From NCBI GenBank assembly GCA_947463665.1, contig CANHUD010000035.1:1-13824 (forward strand): DNA of 13,824 nucleotides, given 5' to 3'. Numbering within the stretch: the first letter of the stretch is position 1; each line of letters starts with the position of its first letter. Shown here piece after piece: positions 13,642 through 13,824 of this stretch. The stretch comes from Sphingobacteriales bacterium. Lineage in GTDB: Bacteria > Bacteroidota > Bacteroidia > Chitinophagales > Chitinophagaceae. The notes under the pieces were generated by a model. That model was not told the DNA's origin. It saw only the letters and a program-made list of their open reading frames with translations, and did no database searches. The position numbers and the translations under genes are program-made.

Positions 13642-13824
13642 ATACCACCTGATGGCGATTTTTGGGGTAAAATAGGATGATTTTTTTGAAATTTTAGAGC
13701 CTTGGACAAAAATTAGTACATTTTGAGATGAAAATTCTGAACTCCCAAGAATAGATACGCTGCTTGCGGAAAGATGGGGGTAGTCACTATTTTAAGGTAG
13801 TACGGTGCTTGGGTACTTTTGTGC
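13642..13824. other. Upstream region of the propeller regulator, with a possible rightward promoter at the edge
   Basis: These 183 bases hold the regulator's leader and presumably its promoter; I see no convincing -33/-7 pair on the minus strand. TACTTTTG at 13814-13821 is a perfect match to TAnnTTTG on the + strand and might serve a gene beyond the window, but it lacks a clear -33 partner. No coding sequence is visible. Confidence 0.35.

Overview
The window looks like a chromosomal segment of a Bacteroidota bacterium, most likely close to the Chitinophagaceae. The evidence is T9SS type A sorting tails at two protein C-termini, a FISUMP domain, a membrane-anchored AraC-type regulator, a propeller-containing membrane regulator, weak Shine-Dalgarno sequences, and promoter elements resembling the Bacteroidota TTTG / TAnnTTTG pattern. 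No rRNA, tRNA, CRISPR array or transposase was seen.

Layout. (1) 2-3189, + strand: a large T9SS-secreted surface protein cut by the left edge, then a small T9SS-tailed protein, with an 11-bp-stem hairpin between them. (2) 3337-4950, - strand: a compact, AT-rich three-gene hipB-hipS-hipT toxin-antitoxin operon. The HipA kinase is split into two proteins, and two copies of a 12-bp operator-like repeat bracket the probable promoter. (3) 5078-7359, + strand: a seven-TM AraC-type regulator, a hairpin/repeat element, then a secreted cell-surface protein with a short tail-fibre-like motif. (4) 7382-10523, - strand: a two-gene operon with a GNAT-type acyltransferase overlapping a stand-alone adenylation-carrier-thioesterase (A-PCP-TE) enzyme, which looks like a minimal natural-product locus. 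(5) 10704-11966, + strand: a secreted HExxH metallopeptidase-like protein joined by a Pro-rich linker to a FISUMP domain. (6) 11971-13641, - strand: a periplasmic propeller-TM-cytoplasmic HTH regulator, converging on the previous gene with 4 bp between the stop codons.

How it fits together. The hipBST and A-PCP-TE operons have lower GC (about 32-45% in hand-counted 60-base stretches) than the T9SS and metallopeptidase genes (about 50-53%), so they may be separate accessory cassettes in a backbone of envelope genes. The most interesting items are the A-PCP-TE enzyme, which appears to lack the Asp that normally binds the amino group of an amino-acid substrate, the split HipA system with a Ser-Ile-Ser motif, and the peptidase-FISUMP fusion. 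All assignments come from reading motifs by eye. No database search was possible.
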